This document shows, piece after piece, positions 9,309 to 18,790 of a stretch of DNA of 37,722 nucleotides. The notes beneath the pieces were generated by a model. That model was given only the letters and a program-made list of their open reading frames with translations, was not told the DNA's origin and made no database searches. The position numbers were made by a program, and so were the translations under genes. Numbering within the stretch: position 1 is the stretch's first letter; the number at the start of each line of letters is the position of its first letter. Source of the DNA: Pseudomonadota bacterium (GTDB taxonomy: Bacteria; Desulfobacterota; WTBG01; JAPLJA01); NCBI GenBank assembly GCA_026388815.1, contig JAPLJA010000136.1:1-37722 (forward strand), read 5' to 3'.

Positions 9309-10269
9309 GCTGCAACAGAGAACAAAGATCTCTGACCCCTCGATAGTACAAGGTATTGGCGATGATTGCGCAGTAATCAACTTCGGCAATGGCCGGTTTC
9401 TCCTCGCAACCTGCGATGTCTTGCTGGAAGGGGTCCACTTCAATCTCAGATATACAGACAGCAACCATCTTGGGAAAAAGGCACTTGCGGTAAATTTGAG
9501 TGATATCGCTGCCATGGGCGGGGCTCCCCGGTTTTACCTGGCGTCCCTGGGACTTCCCCCTCACCTCCGCCTCTCATGGGTTGATAACCTCTATAAAGGC
9601 ATGGAGACAACAGCGAAAGAGAACGGCGTTTCTCTCATTGGAGGCAACATCAGTTCCTCCCGGACCATCTTCATTGATCTCACCGTGCTCGGCGAGATAA
9701 CGCCACAGGAGATCGTTTACCGTCACGGTGCCAGTACAGGCGACGCAATCTTTGTGACAGGCACCCTCGGAGATTCTGCCTTAGGTCTCATGGCACTCAG
9801 ATCCAGAAAAAAAATAAAAAACACTTCAGCGCTCCGGAGACTGACGGAAAAGCACCTTTCCCCTTCCCCGCGCATAAGGGAAGGAAGGTTCATAGCAGCC
9901 AACCGGATTGCCACAGCGATGATCGACATCAGTGACGGCCTGATTGCAGACCTCAAGCACATCCTTAAAAACAGCAACCGGGGTGCTGAAATCTGGGTTG
10001 ACGCCATTCCGTTTTCTTCTGAAGTTATCAGATACTCACCACTCTACAGAATGAACCCGACAGATCTTGCCCTCGCCGGCGGTGAGGACTATGAACTCCT
10101 CTTCACGGTACCCCGGAAGAAGCTGAAGCAACTCCAGCGCCTTTCACAAGAATTCTCTCTTTCTGTGACCATGATCGGAAAGATAACCGGGGAAAAGGGC
10201 AAGATCCATCTCATCAAAAATGACGGGAACCCATACCTTCTCAGAAGAGAAGGCTTCCGCCACTTTTAG
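9268..10269 (+). CDS. thiL: Thiamine-monophosphate kinase
   Basis: GEFGLLNRLQ, GIGDDCAV, DISDGL and AGGEDYELLFT motifs. Confidence 0.95.
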   Translation: MQIKKIGEFGLLNRLQQRTKISDPSIVQGIGDDCAVINFGNGRFLLATCDVLLEGVHFNLRYTDSNHLGKKALAVNLSDIAAMGGAPRFYLASLGLPPHLRLSWVDNLYKGMETTAKENGVSLIGGNISSSRTIFIDLTVLGEITPQEIVYRHGASTGDAIFVTGTLGDSALGLMALRSRKKIKNTSALRRLTEKHLSPSPRIREGRFIAANRIATAMIDISDGLIADLKHILKNSNRGAEIWVDAIPFSSEVIRYSPLYRMNPTDLALAGGEDYELLFTVPRKKLKQLQRLSQEFSLSVTMIGKITGEKGKIHLIKNDGNPYLLRREGFRHF

Positions 10270-10278
10270 CTTACACTC

Positions 10279-11283
10279 ATGGAACCATTCATTCTCATAA
10301 AACTGTCCCTCATTATTCTCTTTCTCTTCCTCTGCGCTTTTTTTTCAGGATCCGAAGTAGCACTGTTTTCTCTCGGGCCTTTACGACTCCAGAAAATGAA
10401 GGAAGAAAAAGATGCTTCAGCCACAGTCATTGCAAGGCTTCTGAACAATCCCCGTCGCCTCCTCATCTCAATTCTCATTGCAAATGAGATCGGGAACATT
10501 GCTGCTTCATCAATTGCCGCACCTATCTTCATATTCTACTTTGGGAAACGGGGGGAATGGATTGCTATTATGACGATGACACTGGCTATCATCTTTGTGT
10601 GTGACATCGTACCGAAATCGCTCTGCATCAGCTACCCTGACAAGGTATCCCGGCTCATTGCCCGTCCCATGATGAAATTCGTACAATTCATCACCCCGCT
10701 TCGCTGGACCATTAACCACCTTGTGGATGGCGTGATGTCTCTTCTCAACGTCAAACGGGATCCGAGGGAAAATATCTATATGGAGGCTGAATTCAAAGAC
10801 CTGGTGGATCTGGGGCATCGGGAAGGATCTGTTGAGGGAACGGAAAGAGATCTCATCCACCGGGTATTTCGACTGGGCGATACCAGGGTTTTCAGGATCA
10901 TGACTCCCAGAAAAGAGATGTTCACGCTCCCCTTAGAATTGGGGTTTGAAAAGCTCATCTCTCTGGTGAAAGAGGGACACTATTCCCGCATCCCCATCTA
11001 TTCGGGAGATAAAAATAATATCGTCGGGGTCCTCAACGCTAAAGACCTCCTCCCTTCCGTAAAAGGGACACGGGAACTGACGTTCAACGTATCAAAAATC
11101 CTCCACAAACCGTTATTTATTTCTCAGAATAAAAGGATTGACGAGATACTCAAGGAACTCCAGCTGAAAAAGATCCACATGGCAATCGTAATCGATGAGC
11201 AGAGCAAGGTGGCCGGCCTGGTAACCATGGAAGATATCCTCGAAGAGATTTTCGGAGAGATCTATGATGAATACGATAGGTAA
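10279..11283 (+). CDS. CNNM/HlyC-CorC family transporter (DUF21 + CBS)
   Basis: FFSGSEVALFSL, MTPRKEMFTL, VTMEDILEEIFGEIYDEYD. Confidence 0.9.
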   Translation: MEPFILIKLSLIILFLFLCAFFSGSEVALFSLGPLRLQKMKEEKDASATVIARLLNNPRRLLISILIANEIGNIAASSIAAPIFIFYFGKRGEWIAIMTMTLAIIFVCDIVPKSLCISYPDKVSRLIARPMMKFVQFITPLRWTINHLVDGVMSLLNVKRDPRENIYMEAEFKDLVDLGHREGSVEGTERDLIHRVFRLGDTRVFRIMTPRKEMFTLPLELGFEKLISLVKEGHYSRIPIYSGDKNNIVGVLNAKDLLPSVKGTRELTFNVSKILHKPLFISQNKRIDEILKELQLKKIHMAIVIDEQSKVAGLVTMEDILEEIFGEIYDEYDR

Positions 11284-12505
11284 TCTGCTAATTTTCATCA
11301 TTCCTCTTCTCCTCCTTGAGGGTTTTTTCTCCGGCTCAGAGATTGCCCTGGTCGCAGCAAACCATAAGAAAATAAGAAGTCGGGCGGAATATGGCTCACG
11401 AAAAGCGAAGATGGCTATCAACATTTTAAGAAAGCCTGAGCGGTTTCTCGCCACAACACTCTGCGGTGCCAATCTTGCCGAGGCAACCAATGTCATTCTT
11501 ACCTCTGCAATCTTCTATCAGGCCTGGGGGGAAAAAGGTGGTCTCTTTGCGATACTTCTTCTGTCACCCCTCATCCTCATCTTCGGCGAGATCATCCCGA
11601 AAAGCATTTTTCAGGCCCATGCCACCACGTTCGCTACGTGGGTTGCTTATCCAATCTGGTTCCTTTCATATCTCTTTTATCCTGTCGTCTTTGTGATTCA
11701 GAGAATATTTCGGTCTCTCAAGCAAAAAGGCGGCGAGGAAAGTCCTTTTATCACAAAGGAAGAGCTGAAAATGATCCTCAGGGCGAACCAGGGGGGGGGC
11801 GACCTGAATATAGGCGAGGTTGTTATGATAAACCGCATATTCGATTTTACCAAGACCAAGGTCAAAGAAGGAATGGTGCCCCTCATTGAAGTAAAAGCCC
11901 TGGATGAAAAAGATACCAGAAGTGATGCTATCGATCTCATAGCTGCGCAGGGGCACTCCCGCATCCCGGTCTACCGAGAAAGAATTGATAATATCATTGG
12001 CGTCGTGAACAGCTTTGATCTGTTGTCTGCCAAAAATGCTGATGAAAAACTTGAAAAACTGGCCCGCAATTGCCCCTATGTGCCTGAATCAAAGCCTATT
12101 GATGAACTCCTCCTGGAATTCCAGCGGAGTGGTAACCATATAGCAGTGGTCATCGATGAATACGGAGGTGCTGTAGGGATCATCACCATTGACGATATCC
12201 TGGAAGAGATTGTAGGAGAGATCAGGGATGAATATGATGCTGATGAAGAGATGATCGTACGGCTCAAAAACGATCAGTTCCTCATCAATGGCAGAATGGA
12301 GATCGACCAGATCAATGAGCAGTTGAACCTGAGCCTTCCCAGGGGAAACTATGAAACCTTAGGGGGATTTCTCCTTGAGTTGTTCGGCCACATACCTTCT
12401 CAGGGTGAGAAAGTCCAGTACCAAAATCTTACCTTTACCGTTTTGCGTGCCAGTGATAGACTTATCAATGAGGTAAAGGTGAGAAGAGAACCCGTTCAAG
12501 AGTAG
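11264..12505 (+). CDS. CNNM/HlyC-CorC family transporter with CorC_HlyC C-terminal domain (tandem paralogue)
   Basis: FFSGSEIALVAA, IDDILEEIVGEIRDEYD; overlaps the previous gene by 20 nt. Confidence 0.9.
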   Translation: MMNTIGNLLIFIIPLLLLEGFFSGSEIALVAANHKKIRSRAEYGSRKAKMAINILRKPERFLATTLCGANLAEATNVILTSAIFYQAWGEKGGLFAILLLSPLILIFGEIIPKSIFQAHATTFATWVAYPIWFLSYLFYPVVFVIQRIFRSLKQKGGEESPFITKEELKMILRANQGGGDLNIGEVVMINRIFDFTKTKVKEGMVPLIEVKALDEKDTRSDAIDLIAAQGHSRIPVYRERIDNIIGVVNSFDLLSAKNADEKLEKLARNCPYVPESKPIDELLLEFQRSGNHIAVVIDEYGGAVGIITIDDILEEIVGEIRDEYDADEEMIVRLKNDQFLINGRMEIDQINEQLNLSLPRGNYETLGGFLLELFGHIPSQGEKVQYQNLTFTVLRASDRLINEVKVRREPVQE

Positions 12506-12513
12506 AGGAGACT

Positions 12514-13266
12514 ATGGAGCTGAAAAAACTTACTGCCATCCTTCAGGGAGTCAAATCAGGGAAAATCACCCCTGATCAGGCTTTGAAAAGTCTTAAAACG
12601 CTCCCTTTTGAAGATATCGGCTTTGCCACCCTCGACCACCATCGCTCATTACGTCAGGGATTCCCGGAGGTAATCTGGGGAGAAGGGAAAACAGCTCAAC
12701 AGATCATAGCCATCATCAGGAAGATGGAGGAAAAGGGACACAACATTTTGGCAACCAGGGTGGATAAGAAAAAAGCTGCTCTCATCAAGAGAGCCATCCC
12801 GAAAGTCGCCTATTACCCTCATTCCCGGGTAGTAGTCCGTTTGCAGCATAAAGTCAGGGATGCAGGGAGAGGCACCATCCTTGTTGTCTCTGCCGGGACC
12901 TCAGATCTTCCGGTGGCTGAAGAAGCCCTGGTAACCGCTGAAATTATGGGAAACAGGGTAGACCACCTCTATGATGTCGGTGTGGCAGGTATTCACCGTT
13001 TAGTAAGCCAGAAAGAAAAGTTGCTGAAGGCGGGCGTGCTCATTGTGGTGGCAGGCATGGAAGGAGCGCTTCCCAGCGTTGTTGCCGGTCTCGTATCGAA
13101 ACCCGTCATTGCCGTTCCAACCAGCACCGGTTATGGAACGAGCTTTGGCGGAGTTACCGCCCTCCTTGGCATGCTCAATTCCTGCGCCTCCGGAGTGGCT
13201 GTCGTAAATATTGACAATGGATTCGGGGCAGGCTATATCGCAAGCCTGATCAATAGGAAAGAATAA
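12514..13266 (+). CDS. larB: Nickel pincer cofactor biosynthesis protein LarB
   Basis: AIR carboxylase-like: VSAGTSDLPVAEEALVTAE...PVIAVPTSTGYGTSFGGVTALLGMLNSCASGVAVVNIDNGFGAGY. Confidence 0.92.
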   Translation: MELKKLTAILQGVKSGKITPDQALKSLKTLPFEDIGFATLDHHRSLRQGFPEVIWGEGKTAQQIIAIIRKMEEKGHNILATRVDKKKAALIKRAIPKVAYYPHSRVVVRLQHKVRDAGRGTILVVSAGTSDLPVAEEALVTAEIMGNRVDHLYDVGVAGIHRLVSQKEKLLKAGVLIVVAGMEGALPSVVAGLVSKPVIAVPTSTGYGTSFGGVTALLGMLNSCASGVAVVNIDNGFGAGYIASLINRKE

Positions 13267-13291
13267 TACTATAAAGGATTCAAGGGGCCGA

Positions 13292-13468
13292 GGGATCAAG
13301 GAGCCAAAGAGTCTAATGACAATGCCAAATGTCAAAGCTCAAATGTCAAATGAATGTCAAATGACTAACTCCAATATCATTTTGGCATTTGGATTTGATT
13401 TGAACTTTGGATTTTGACATTTGGATTTTTCACTTGAACCCTGTCCGCCGAAGGCGGATCGAATCCTT
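13292..13468. repeat. Dispersed intergenic repeat family A, copy 2
   Basis: About 170-bp near-identical direct copy of 1056-1229, with CCGCCGAAGGCGGA duplicated at its end. Confidence 0.85.
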
Positions 13469-13512
13469 TCCGCCGAAGGCGGATCGAACCCTGCAATGTA
13501 AAGTGGGCACAT

Positions 13513-14691
13513 ATGAAAATAGCATATTTCGACTGTTTCGCAGGAATAAGCGGTGATATGGTCCTTGGTGCTCTGATTGACCTGGGATTCCCCGTCGAAA
13601 AGCTGAGAGGAGAATTGCAGAAAATCCCCCTGCCCCCTTACACGATTGAAACCTCGAAAGAAAAACGTCATGAATTGAGCGGAATCAAGGTCAATATTGC
13701 TCTACAGAACAGTAAGGGACTTTCTCTCAGCTTCAAGGAAATTGAGGAACTCATAGAACATTCCTCCCTTTCCCCTAAAGTAAAGGAAATGAGTCGTTGT
13801 ATCTTCCAGAGGGTCGCTGAGGCAGAAGCTCAGGTTCACGGGCAAGCCATTGCAGATATACACTTTCATGAAATAGGGGCAATTGATTCCATTGCTGATA
13901 TCGTAGGAGCTTCCATAGGCATTGACTACCTGAGGATAGATGAAATCTTCTCCTCCCCCCTGCCCTTCACCCGGGGTTTTATCCAGTGTCAGCACGGAAC
14001 CCTTCCCTGCCCTGGCCCAGCAACCCTTGAACTCCTCAAGGGCGTCCCGATGTATGGGATGGATATCGAGAAAGAGATTGTCACCCCTACCGGTGCAGCC
14101 ATAATCTCAACCTTGAGCAAGGGGTATTCACCCATGCCTGCCCTTCGCTTGGAAAAGATTGGATATGGTGCGGGGAGTTTTAAACTTGGGAAAATCCCTA
14201 ACCTCCTGAGAATCGTCCTGGGAGAGGGGGAAAACACCGCATATGAAGAAGACAGAGCTGTGGTGATTGAAGCGCATATTGATGACATGAACCCGGAATA
14301 CTTTGATTACCTCATGGAGCGCCTCTTTGAGAAAGGAGCGCTTGACGTCTCTCTATCGTCCCTGCAGATGAAAAAAAACCGCCCGGGTGTATTGCTCAGG
14401 GTAATCTCATCCCCTGATAAATTCCATGAACACAAAGAAATACTCTTCCATCACTCAACAACTACCGCTATTCGATACCATGAGGTCAAGAGGATAAAAC
14501 TCAAGAGAAGAGTAACAAAGGTTGAAACCCCCTTCGGTACGATAAGGGTAAAAATAATCGAAGGTCTTAACCGGAAAACCTTTTTCCACCCTGAGTACGA
14601 CGACCTCAAAAAAATAGCCCGAAAAAAAAATATCAGCTTGAGGGAGGCAGACCAGTTCTTGCAGAATATCTTCATAAAATCTAAACGTTAG
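13513..14691 (+). CDS. larC: Nickel insertion protein LarC (single-ORF form)
   Basis: MKIAYFDCFAGISGDMVLGALIDLG, FHEIGAIDSIADIVG, EAHIDDMNPEYFDYLMERL. Confidence 0.93.
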   Translation: MKIAYFDCFAGISGDMVLGALIDLGFPVEKLRGELQKIPLPPYTIETSKEKRHELSGIKVNIALQNSKGLSLSFKEIEELIEHSSLSPKVKEMSRCIFQRVAEAEAQVHGQAIADIHFHEIGAIDSIADIVGASIGIDYLRIDEIFSSPLPFTRGFIQCQHGTLPCPGPATLELLKGVPMYGMDIEKEIVTPTGAAIISTLSKGYSPMPALRLEKIGYGAGSFKLGKIPNLLRIVLGEGENTAYEEDRAVVIEAHIDDMNPEYFDYLMERLFEKGALDVSLSSLQMKKNRPGVLLRVISSPDKFHEHKEILFHHSTTTAIRYHEVKRIKLKRRVTKVETPFGTIRVKIIEGLNRKTFFHPEYDDLKKIARKKNISLREADQFLQNIFIKSKR

Positions 14692-14784
14692 AAATACATA
14701 ATATTTCTTGAAAGATTGCAATTTCCCATTTTTTAAATACAATATATATTTAGGTTAGTTATATTCCAAGAGGACTTACACCAA

Positions 14785-15018
14785 ATGCCTATATTCGAAT
14801 TTCGATGCCGTAAGTGCGGAAAGGAATTTGAGGAGTTGATCCTCTCTTCCGATCCCGATCCGTGCTGTCCCCAGTGCCAGGGTAACGAGGTCGATAAACT
14901 GCTCTCGGCTTTCAGTTTCTCCAGTAAGGGTGGCTCATCTGATGCTGTCAGTACATCTGCATCAAGATCGGGTGGCTGCAGCTCGTGCAGCAGCAAAAGC
15001 TGCAGTACCTGTCGTTAA
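14785..15018 (+). CDS. FmdB-type zinc ribbon protein
   Basis: MPIFEFRCRKCGKEFEELI...CCPQCQG plus Ser/Cys-rich tail. Confidence 0.85.
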   Translation: MPIFEFRCRKCGKEFEELILSSDPDPCCPQCQGNEVDKLLSAFSFSSKGGSSDAVSTSASRSGGCSSCSSKSCSTCR

Positions 15019-15065
15019 AGCTAAGGAATTGTCTGCACGTCACTTTTTTTCTGAGGAGGTTCTGT

Positions 15066-15719
15066 ATGAAAATAAAATGGTGTGGGCACGCATGTTTTCT
15101 CATCACCACGGATGACGGGATAAAGATTTTAACTGACCCGTATGAACCAGGGGGATACGGCGGCGCACTGGCTTACGGGAAGGTAGAGGATGAGGCTGAT
15201 GTGGTCCTCGTAAGTCACGATCATGCTGATCATAATTATACTCAGAACTTAAAGGGCAAACCGAGCGTGGTAAAGGGTGCAGGAAAGCATCACGTCAGGG
15301 GATTGGAGATTAAGGGAATTGCGACATACCATGATGCCTCTCAGGGCAAGGAAAGAGGAAACAACGTAATATTTTGTTTTACTGCTGACGGGTTCAATCT
15401 CTGCCACCTCGGAGACCTCGGGCATATGGTCAGCAAAAAGGAAATAGCTGAAATCGGCAGCGTGGATATCCTCTTCATACCGGTCGGCGGGTTCTATACT
15501 ATCGATGCCAAGACGGCTGGCGAAGTGGTAAACACGCTAAAGCCCAGGATTAGCATCCCCATGCATTTCAAGACTGAAAAGTGCAGTTTCCCTATCACCG
15601 GCGTGGAAGAATTCATAAAAGATAAATCCAATTACAAGAAGAGAGGGAAAAGTGAGGTGGATATAACAAAGGCATCCCTTCCCCAAAGTGAGATCTGGGT
15701 GCTCAGTCATGCCTTATAA
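15066..15719 (+). CDS. MBL-fold metal-dependent hydrolase (UPF0173-like)
   Basis: MKIKWCGHACFLITTDDGIKILTDPY, SHDHADHNY; start moved to the ATG at 15066 with AGGAGG upstream. Confidence 0.88.
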   Translation: MKIKWCGHACFLITTDDGIKILTDPYEPGGYGGALAYGKVEDEADVVLVSHDHADHNYTQNLKGKPSVVKGAGKHHVRGLEIKGIATYHDASQGKERGNNVIFCFTADGFNLCHLGDLGHMVSKKEIAEIGSVDILFIPVGGFYTIDAKTAGEVVNTLKPRISIPMHFKTEKCSFPITGVEEFIKDKSNYKKRGKSEVDITKASLPQSEIWVLSHAL

Positions 15720-15810
15720 AAATAGGGGTCAAGGGGCAAAGGTTCAAGTTATTGCGGAATGCAGATTGTCGAATGCGGAATAAAATTAGTGAACTATCGT
15801 TATTAGATTG

Positions 15811-15892
15811 GAATTCAGAATACAGAAATCAGAATGCAGAATAATCCGCCTTTGGTCCGCCAGTGGCGGATCTCCTGACTCCTGAATTCTTG
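15811..15892. repeat. GAATTC-ended repeat family B, copy 1
   Basis: GAATTCAGAATACAGAAATCAGAATGCAGAAT...CTCCTGACTCCTGAATTC. Confidence 0.75.
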
Positions 15893-15897
15893 TTTTT

Positions 15898-16092
15898 CTA
15901 CTCACCATTCATTTTCCCCCTGCGCAGGCCTGAAGCAAACACGGCCAGTCCTGCTAAAGCAACAGTTACTCCAAAAAGGTAGATGGGAAGCTTGAGTGAC
16001 GGCTGCAGGGGGATAAAATTATCCAAGCGGGCAAAGAATACCCCGATAAAGGCAATACAGACTCCAAGGAATTTTTTCTTCCGCTTTCCCAA
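15898..16092 (-). CDS. Small two-TM hypothetical protein
   Basis: 64 aa, two hydrophobic segments; co-oriented with the downstream end of oadB. Confidence 0.45.
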   Translation of the reverse strand: MGKRKKKFLGVCIAFIGVFFARLDNFIPLQPSLKLPIYLFGVTVALAGLAVFASGLRRGKMNGE

Positions 16093-16183
16093 CAGGCTGG
16101 CTCTCTTCTGGTAAGATTGTGCAGAACTAGTTGCTTATCGACCCGCTCCGCCTTCGGCGGACTAACGGCTATTCACTGTCTTT

Positions 16184-17410
16184 TTACGGCAGCTTGGAAA
16201 TGATGCTGCAATAACAGGCAGCGATGATTGCAGTCGTTATGACTCCTGCAACGTTAGGTCCCATGGCATAGGGAAGGATGAAGCATTTTTTATTCACTTC
16301 GTGGGCACATTTGTGCGCAACCTTTGCCGTAGTCGGGACACAGGAAACAGCGGCAATGCCGATTAAGGGGTTAATCTTTCCTCCGCTGATCTTATAGGCG
16401 ATAAGCCCGCCGATCAGTCCGCCCAGGCCGGAGAGAAAGAGGGCAATAAACCCGAGCAGAATGAGTTTAAACATCTTCGGGTCAACGACGACATCCACGC
16501 TTAGAAGACAACCGAGGGTAAAACCAAGGAAAAGGGTTGCACCGTTCAGTATTACCTCATCTGAAACTTTGATCAGACGAGGGACATTACCTTCCTTGAG
16601 AGCCACTCCCAAAAAAAAGCACACAAACAGAGGTGCAGCCACAGGGAACAGGAGACAAAGGACTGTTCCAGCCAGGACGCAAAAGGCCAGTTTTTCTCCC
16701 CGCGGAACCTTGGCAATCTTGAGGGGATCCATCTCAACAGCACGCATGTGCTTGGGTATGAGAAGCTTGATCATGAATGGATAGCCTGCATAAACCAGGC
16801 TTAAATAAAGATAGGCTACAATGGTAATCGGCACAAAAAGGTTCTTTGCCAGATACAGAGAGGTAAAGAGAACCATCGGCCCGTCAGCCCCACCTATCAC
16901 GGCAACAGCAGCAGCCTCACGGTAGTTGAACCCCATGCCCACCGCAATAGGAAAAGTGAGTATGGACCCAAGCTCGGCTGCGACTGCAAGGAGCATGCTC
17001 AACGCCGGACTTGCAATGAGGAAATCCAGATCGGTGATAACACCGATACCCAGAAAAACCAGACAGGCGATAAGACCATTGGAAAAGGTCAGTGCATACA
17101 CCGGCTGAAGAAAATAGATTTGAATGGCATTAATATGTTCCTCAGCCGTCTGTACCATAGGATCAAGGAACATGCTGGACATCTTGGTTGTCCCTTCAAC
17201 AAGTCCCGGCATCCACATGATTCCCGCATTCACCATGCAGAGACCAATCCCCATAGGCAGGATGATTAACGGGTCCAGAATATCTTTGTACGCCAGATAG
17301 ATAAAGAGAAAGCCCAGAAGGATGAGAAACAGCCTTATCAGGGCATGGGTAGGATCCATGCTGAGAAACGTGTCAATTCCGGGAAAATAATCCAACAGGC
17401 GATAATTCAT
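16184..17410 (-). CDS. Sodium ion-translocating decarboxylase subunit beta (OadB/GcdB/MmdB family)
   Basis: LPMGIGLCMVNAG, GVITDLDFLIASPALSMLLAVAAELGSILTFPIA, VIGGADGPMVLFTS, MGPNVAGVITTAIIA. Confidence 0.95.
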   Translation of the reverse strand: MNYRLLDYFPGIDTFLSMDPTHALIRLFLILLGFLFIYLAYKDILDPLIILPMGIGLCMVNAGIMWMPGLVEGTTKMSSMFLDPMVQTAEEHINAIQIYFLQPVYALTFSNGLIACLVFLGIGVITDLDFLIASPALSMLLAVAAELGSILTFPIAVGMGFNYREAAAVAVIGGADGPMVLFTSLYLAKNLFVPITIVAYLYLSLVYAGYPFMIKLLIPKHMRAVEMDPLKIAKVPRGEKLAFCVLAGTVLCLLFPVAAPLFVCFFLGVALKEGNVPRLIKVSDEVILNGATLFLGFTLGCLLSVDVVVDPKMFKLILLGFIALFLSGLGGLIGGLIAYKISGGKINPLIGIAAVSCVPTTAKVAHKCAHEVNKKCFILPYAMGPNVAGVITTAIIAACYCSIISKLP

Positions 17411-17430
17411 TTTCCAATACCTCTTTCAGT

Positions 17431-17562
17431 TCAGTTTTTCTGAGTCCCCAATCTCGATGCCTTCCTGATGAGGACTATTATTCCGACAACCATCAGGGAG
17501 ATGAGAAAGGCGAGCAGGTAAATAAGAAGGCCGATTTTCAATGCAAATCCCATACTGTACAT
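17431..17562 (-). CDS. Tiny single-TM protein, OadG/gamma-subunit-like
   Basis: Hand translation MYSMGFALKIGLLIYLLAFLISLMVVGIIVLIRKASRLGTQKN (43 aa), immediately upstream of and co-oriented with the beta subunit; AGAGGTG RBS. Confidence 0.6.
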   Translation of the reverse strand: MYSMGFALKIGLLIYLLAFLISLMVVGIIVLIRKASRLGTQKN

Positions 17563-17640
17563 GTTCTGCACCTCTTAAAACTTCATTTAATCAATATTTT
17601 TTAACATGATCATGGATGAAAATCAATTTTTAATTTATTT

Positions 17641-17668
17641 TTGACAGAAATGGATAATGAGATATAAT
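17641..17668 (+). promoter_or_regulatory. Consensus sigma70 promoter
   Basis: TTGACA, 16-bp spacer, TATAAT, upstream of the 17717 gene. Confidence 0.7.
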
Positions 17669-17716
17669 CCGTCATAGTTAATGACATGATGGCTATTTTT
17701 AGGGGGAGGAGTAGCT

Positions 17717-17884
17717 ATGAAATGTCCTAACTGCGGAAATAAGAGGATAAGAGAATCCATGCGGACACGAGGGGAGAAATCGGTTCCATTTTTCCGGCCC
17801 TATCGCTGTGAAGACTGACGGTACCGTTTCTGGTGGGTGAAGTCGAAAACCAGGGATAAATTAATTCCGGAAGAATCGAAATAA
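17717..17884 (+). CDS. Short zinc-ribbon protein interrupted by in-frame TGA (17816-17818) at the fourth Cys position
   Basis: MKCPNCGNKRIRESMRTRGEKSVPFFRPYRCED[TGA]RYRFWWVKSKTRDKLIPEESK; GGAGGAG RBS; consensus promoter upstream. Confidence 0.6.
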
Positions 17885-17893
17885 GTATTCCTG

Positions 17894-18289
17894 ATGGCTG
17901 AAGACCGCAAAATCTTAATGAAATGCTACTTTACCGTAGGGATACTTCGCCCTTCAGGTATTCAGGACCCCCTGCGGTGCATGTACTACCGGAATGGATA
18001 CTGCCTGAGCAATCCGGGTGATCTCTGGATTCACACAGAGATCAACGACGAGGGGAGTACTCTCTTCTGCTACGGTTTTAAGGATAAAGACCTGCCGGAT
18101 AACGAAATGGGACACTCTACCCTGAAGAAATGTATTATAGAGAACTGCCGTTACCCCCGTTACCGGGTTTTCGGGAAGAAACCCTACCTGTCCTCTTTCT
18201 GCGAGGAACACTTCAACGAAAAAAAGAAGGTCGCCCATCTGAAGCAGAAACCTGCCGGCGGGGAAAAAATCAAATCCAACCTTTCATAG
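17894..18289 (+). CDS. Hypothetical protein with several Cys residues
   Basis: 131-aa ORF 9 nt after the zinc-ribbon stop, same strand. Confidence 0.55.
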   Translation: MAEDRKILMKCYFTVGILRPSGIQDPLRCMYYRNGYCLSNPGDLWIHTEINDEGSTLFCYGFKDKDLPDNEMGHSTLKKCIIENCRYPRYRVFGKKPYLSSFCEEHFNEKKKVAHLKQKPAGGEKIKSNLS

Positions 18290-18298
18290 AAACAATAG

Positions 18299-18777
18299 TG
18301 TTAAAGTTTGTTCTCTTTATTATAGTTATCAATATCGGGTTTATTGTACTGGTAGATATTATGGTAGAGGTAAGGGATTTTATGCTAAAAATGACCTGGG
18401 GAAGGGAAAAGTTTGAAGCATACCGCCAATGGGAAAAAGCTCGATTCCACAATCTCCGTCAGGCTCAACGTGTCAGCCTTCAAAATGAATCGTCCGGAAA
18501 TTCTTCTCACCAATCTGTTAATGTAAAGCCAGAATCAGTAAAGCCTCCCCTCATCTCAATATTAATCGTTACCATCTGCATGATCATCCTGCAAGCTTAC
18601 CTCATGGCCCGCTTTACCCTCTTCTATCATGTGCTCTCGGGCTCTCAGTTTCTCCTGCTGACTATTATCGCCTCCGTAATATCCCTCATCATTCACTTAT
18701 CATCCAGGCATGGGCTCTTCATGGCCTTCATTCTCATCAGTTCTTATTTCGTGTTCGGGGCATTTCTTTATAGGTAA
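18299..18777 (+). CDS. Hypothetical membrane protein (three or more hydrophobic segments)
   Basis: Hydrophobic VLKFVLFIIVINIGFIVLVDIM and C-terminal TM segments; the start is uncertain (GTG at 18299 proposed; the track ORF starts at 18130 inside the upstream gene). Confidence 0.5.
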
Positions 18778-18790
18778 ACAAACAATTTCA

